From positions 168,371-186,316 of the forward strand of contig MU069657.1 of NCBI GenBank assembly GCA_002284615.2: DNA of 17,946 nucleotides, written 5' to 3'. A program made the translations under genes and the position numbers. How positions within the stretch are numbered: position 1 is the first letter of the stretch; every line of letters starts with the position of its first letter. The notes under the pieces are model-generated. The model was not told the DNA's origin. It saw nothing but the letters and a program-made list of their open reading frames with translations, and did no database searches. Below, piece by piece: positions 17,355 to 17,946 of the stretch. The DNA comes from Dunaliella salina. Lineage: Eukaryota; Chlorophyta; Chlorophyceae; Chlamydomonadales; Dunaliellaceae.

Positions 17355-17459
17355 ATGGCTAACCTTGACCCCTCCACCTATGGTCGGGGGACAGCCAGTA
17401 CCCTCCCACAGACCGCTGCAGACAGAATAGCCAATCAAGACATTAACGACTACAGTGAG
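17355..17459 (+). CDS. First coding exon of a second host gene, unknown product
   Basis: The ATG at 17355 opens a 35-codon frame (MANLDPSTYGRGTASTLPQT to RIANQDINDYSE) that ends at a consensus donor, GAG-gtgagt, between codons, the same phase as in the left host gene. The peptide is polar, with a TYG motif and RIAN..D, which faintly recall ATYGTTFSNLTP and RLANRA..D in the left gene. It is on the same strand, so a diverged tandem paralogue is conceivable, but 35 residues are too few to claim it. There is no signal peptide. The rest of the gene lies to the right of the window. The frame would run on to 17597 if unspliced, which I consider less likely because of the strong donor. Confidence 0.55.
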
Positions 17460-17946
17460 GTGAGTGCCGATCAGCTTATCACAAAAAAGGAATTGACAGA
17501 TCTCTCGAGCCTGCATCTGTCTGCATCTGCACAATCTCATTTGCACTGGCTCATTGTGGCGGTAGGGAATAGTACCAGCATGCCTCCCTACTGCTGATAC
17601 AATTGGATCCAAAAAAGAAAAGAAAAGGAAAGAAAAGTCTACACAAGCCAGAGGCCACGTGCATTAAGGGAAGGTCCACTAACTAACAAGCTAGCAAGGT
17701 AGCAGTGGCCTCACCAGAAAGCCCTCAAAACCTACACTAGACACAGCTAGCCTAGGAGAGAAATGGGATCTGCATGTACATGTCTGCAAAAGCTGAAATT
17801 TCAGAGTCGTTTGAAGGTTTGATGCAGACCTAGAAATAGCAGGCAAGACTGAGAGCAGTCACGCAGTGCTCTGTGCACAAACCAATGACGGCTCCGGCAA
17901 CAAGGCCAGCAACTCTTCCCTTGTGCATACAGCCATTTTCAAATGC
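17460..17946 (+). other. Start of the first intron of the right host gene
   Basis: It begins gtgagt and shows no convincing second exon in the window. A purine tract (17607-17638) followed by CTAC..GCCAGAGG and ATTAAGGGAAGG could be a very diverged retrotransposon tail in minus orientation, but the match is too weak to call. Confidence 0.35.

Overview
This window looks like nuclear DNA of a green plant-lineage alga, most likely a chlorophyte. The reasons are short exons with GT/AG introns, a possible TGTAA poly(A) signal, and a large non-LTR retrotransposon of a dual-endonuclease design that I know from Chlamydomonas Dualen/RandI elements. The moderate GC content is unlike Chlamydomonas reinhardtii itself, so I do not name a species. 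No prokaryotic gene organisation, tRNA or rRNA is visible.

Layout. (1) Positions 1-3074, plus strand: the 3' part of a spliced host gene. At least six exons are all joined in frame 0 and end in an Ala/Thr-rich tail. One exon has a decayed duplicate in the next intron, and a neighbouring intron is filled by antisense 3'-end remnants of the retrotransposon. (2) 3075-5900: 3' UTR, then intergenic DNA with another retrotransposon tail, a G-run and a small 24-bp tandem repeat. (3) 5905-14221, minus strand: one long, degenerate, 5'-truncated or interrupted retrotransposon. Read 5' to 3' on the minus strand it carries an APE-type endonuclease (C-terminal half), a linker, reverse transcriptase, a polar linker, a PHD finger, a region resembling the PCIF1 adenine methyltransferase, RNase H, a zinc-knuckle-like segment, a PD-(D/E)XK-like endonuclease, and a 3' UTR with a conserved hairpin. 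(4) 13084-13558, 14222-14351 and 14358-16202: three members of an apparently undescribed insertion family with the same two ends and different cores. The first splits the retrotransposon, and the third carries a CCHC zinc-knuckle protein and an alternating A/B minisatellite. (5) 16203-17354: no recognised gene. (6) 17355-17459: the first coding exon of a second plus-strand host gene.

No complete working pathway is present. The retrotransposon domains would together form one cDNA synthesis and integration polyprotein: two nucleases, RT, RNase H, a chromatin-reader finger and a possible methyltransferase. This copy is dead, with several frameshifts and stops and a His in place of the first RT catalytic Asp. 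The main novelty is the domain set (APE + RT + PHD + PCIF1-like + RNase H + PD-(D/E)XK) and the shared-terminus insertion family nested in and beside it.
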